Assembly: GCF_017254835.1 (NCBI RefSeq)
Contig: NZ_JAFKCW010000001.1
Coordinates: 186,001-250,000 of the forward strand
Source of the DNA: Algoriphagus aestuariicola
GTDB taxonomy: Bacteria; Bacteroidota; Bacteroidia; Cytophagales; Cyclobacteriaceae
Reading direction: 5' to 3'
Length of the DNA: 64,000 nt
Numbering within the stretch: the first letter of the stretch is position 1; each line of letters starts with the position of its first letter. Below the pieces are notes generated by a model. That model had not been told where the DNA came from, made no database searches, and saw only the letters and a program-made list of their open reading frames with translations. Below, one piece after another: positions 62,722 through 64,000 of this stretch. The translations under genes were made by a program, and so were the position numbers.

Positions 62722-63393
62722 ATGATGAATCAAAAAGAGTTCAATTCAGAAAAATTCCTTGCACAGGGAGTTGGGTCCAAGCCCGTAATCCTTTGGTTGA
62801 GTTCCCAAAACGGGAAAACAGAAGTCTTCAGCACTGTCGTTACTCTCAAAAGCAAGGGGGTTAAGTCATTGTGCTTGGGCATAGACTGTGGTGAGTTTTG
62901 CTCCGATAATGGAGTAGAGTGGTACGACTGGTTGGTCCCCGAATTGGGAAAACATTTTGACCTCAAGCCCTGCTTCGATAATTTTTCCAGGAGTTCTGGC
63001 AAGATGTCGAGCCATCAATGTGGACTTGGCGAGATCGTCGAGCATTTTATTTTCAAGCATGGCAAGTATTTCTCTGTAATAGAGCTATGGAGGAATCCGT
63101 CCAGCAAGGTTAAACCAGAGTCGACTGAAAACATCTTTTCAGAGGATGTGGTTTTTGCGGCCACTTGGGCAAAATACTGGGGGAAAAATGTCGTGCTGAG
63201 GACGTCGAAGAATATAGATTCAAATTGGTTGGCTCAAATAACGGCTTCACAGGTGTTTGGCAGCGTGGAGTGGGAAGATCAGCCTGAAAACCTCGGCGGG
63301 CAGATTTATAAGAAAGACGAATTGCGTAATACCCTTTCGCTGATGGCAGCTTACTACCCAAGCCACAACGGGCCGGCAGAAACAACCGTTTAG
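62722..63393 (+). CDS. Hypothetical protein, cysteine-containing
   Basis: The protein of 223 residues is not recognised. It has no signal peptide. A notable block is VKSLCLGIDCGEFCSDNGVE with three close Cys residues, then SSHQCGLGEIVEHFIFKHGK. The second half has FAATWAKYWGKNVVLRTSKN. Base and codon use look like the flanking genes. The start at MMNQKEF is used, since the GTG 21 codons before it gives a non-conserved, signal-like tail that overlaps the promoter region. A metal-binding or thiol role is possible but not shown. Confidence 0.65.
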   Translation: MMNQKEFNSEKFLAQGVGSKPVILWLSSQNGKTEVFSTVVTLKSKGVKSLCLGIDCGEFCSDNGVEWYDWLVPELGKHFDLKPCFDNFSRSSGKMSSHQCGLGEIVEHFIFKHGKYFSVIELWRNPSSKVKPESTENIFSEDVVFAATWAKYWGKNVVLRTSKNIDSNWLAQITASQVFGSVEWEDQPENLGGQIYKKDELRNTLSLMAAYYPSHNGPAETTV

Positions 63394-63429
63394 GCAATTG
63401 TAATGACCGTAAACTTTATCCTAAAAGCT

Positions 63430-63705
63430 ATGGAAACGCTCATCATAAGAAAAGCAGGTGAAAAAAATCCCAAAACCCACAAAACTGGGAATCCTGACCG
63501 ATTCAATGTGATCAAGGGGGCAGGCAAACTCACCGATCTCGCGGAGGGCATCACCTCCCTGATTGCGGGCACCTACGTATTGTCGCTTGCGGTAACTAGC
63601 CGCAATATGGCGCTTAGAACTGCCTTGGGGGTCGCGGGAGGTTACCTTATCCTCAGGAGTGGAAGCAAGCTTCGATCGGGGAGCTTTTCGACAAGCTCCC
63701 TTTAA
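63430..63705 (+). CDS. Small DUF2892-like membrane protein
   Basis: The protein of 91 residues opens METLIIRKAGEKNPKTHKTG with RFNVIKGAGKLTDLAEGIT, then has two short hydrophobic segments (SLIAGTYVLSLAV; ALRTALGVAGGYLIL). This resembles the DUF2892/YgaP transmembrane family, where a conserved Asn-Pro opening is followed by a helical hairpin. The end SGSKLRSGSFSTSSL is not family-like, so a change near the 3' end is possible. An ATG nine codons upstream is an alternative start. Confidence 0.6.
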   Translation: METLIIRKAGEKNPKTHKTGNPDRFNVIKGAGKLTDLAEGITSLIAGTYVLSLAVTSRNMALRTALGVAGGYLILRSGSKLRSGSFSTSSL

Positions 63706-63785
63706 TTCATTGGAGACTTTGCATCCGACACAAGCCTTGAGCAAAACGTCTTTTGGCGACAAGAGAAGTGACTCTAACTATGGAG

Positions 63786-64000
63786 TCACCTTTCTTCCTC
63801 GTCATCCGGGTTGCTATATAGATTGTTTTCCTCATCTTCGGAACCGATTGCTTCCTGATCGTCGTCGAGTTCACTTCCGGGAACGTCCAATTCCTCTCCC
63901 GCAAAGTCAACTTTTCTGCGTCTCCTAAGCAATTCCTCGTCATCACCACCGTCCTCTCTCAGGTTATCATCTTTGGGTCCGAGGGCCTGAAGGTCCTCTT
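63786..64000 (-). CDS. Acidic protein, C-terminal part, runs off the window
   Basis: At the right edge the minus strand encodes a very acidic C terminus: QALGPKDDNLREDGGDDEEL, then DFAGEELDVPGSELDDDQEA and EDEENNLYSNPDDEEER before a TGA. The wording LDVPGSELDDDQE is a pattern I associate with a small Asp/Glu-rich family in Cytophagales and relatives, whose role is unknown. The N terminus lies outside the window, so length and start are not known. Confidence 0.7.
   Translation of the reverse strand, partial: EDLQALGPKDDNLREDGGDDEELLRRRRKVDFAGEELDVPGSELDDDQEAIGSEDEENNLYSNPDDEEER

Overview
The window looks like chromosome of a member of the Bacteroidota, most likely Cytophagales and probably close to Cyclobacteriaceae such as Algoriphagus. 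This rests on a SusC/SusD pair, a DUF6090 protein, a CRTAC/FG-GAP protein with an ASPIC/UnbV domain, a Haem_bd protein, many Bacteroidota-style lipoproteins, Tat-exported sugar isomerase and Gfo/Idh/MocA proteins, and the rarity of strong purine-rich ribosome binding sites. Placement below phylum is inference. No rRNA, tRNA, CRISPR array or intact insertion sequence was found.

Layout. 1-10.2 kb: an AT-rich unknown gene next to a truncated ORF, then mostly minus-strand small enzymes (serine hydrolase, tyrosine phosphatase-like protein, MFS transporter, DUF4440, YdeI/DUF1801, ABM monooxygenase, DHFR-like, VOC, GNAT), one plus-strand sulfatase, two REP-like inverted repeats, and an XRE/DUF2975 pair. 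10.4-12.4 kb: a fasciclin lipoprotein, then a gene graveyard with a short-chain dehydrogenase remnant, an 11-bp tandem repeat, a DUF2071 pseudogene with several stops, and a dense run of perfect palindromes. 12.4-28.4 kb: mixed metabolic and defence-type enzymes, including a TIM-barrel isomerase, a thioredoxin-reductase-like flavoprotein, a MerR regulator divergent from a metallo-hydrolase, a subclass B1 metallo-beta-lactamase with all zinc ligands, two hydrolase/dehydrogenase genes, GrpB, Gfo/Idh/MocA, a DUF1593 nucleoside-hydrolase-like lipoprotein, an orphan PAS/HisKA protein, a HopJ-family protein and an outer-membrane protein. 28.6-34.5 kb: a second sulfatase, a minus-strand run with a DHA2 efflux pump and YdeI-type proteins, and a nitroreductase.

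35.2-44.6 kb is the most coherent block. A SusC/SusD nutrient-uptake pair converges, across a strong bidirectional terminator, on a two-gene operon with overlapping start and stop codons: a calcium-loop-rich FG-GAP/ASPIC protein followed by a vanadium-haloperoxidase-type PAP2 protein. 44.9-48.5 kb holds DUF6090, a MORN/YwqK-type protein, purN, a VOC protein and a DoxX-like membrane protein. 48.8-54.3 kb is a soluble sensor histidine kinase of about 1830 residues with two GAF and about ten PAS domains. After it come an unknown conserved protein, a GH10 xylanase, an SMR exporter, an alpha/beta hydrolase split by an apparent one-base deletion, a long AT-rich gap, a predicted lipoprotein methyltransferase, an alkaline phosphatase, a two-gene haem protein operon, and small unknown proteins running off the right edge.

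The genes suggest a free-living heterotroph that degrades sulfated and xylan-type polysaccharides (two sulfatases, xylanase, SusCD, sugar isomerase, oxidoreductase) and carries many small detoxification enzymes. No well-defined new multi-gene defence or mobile system was found. The most unusual items are the haloperoxidase/FG-GAP operon facing SusCD, the giant PAS kinase, several freshly broken genes, and the palindrome-rich graveyard at 11-12.4 kb.
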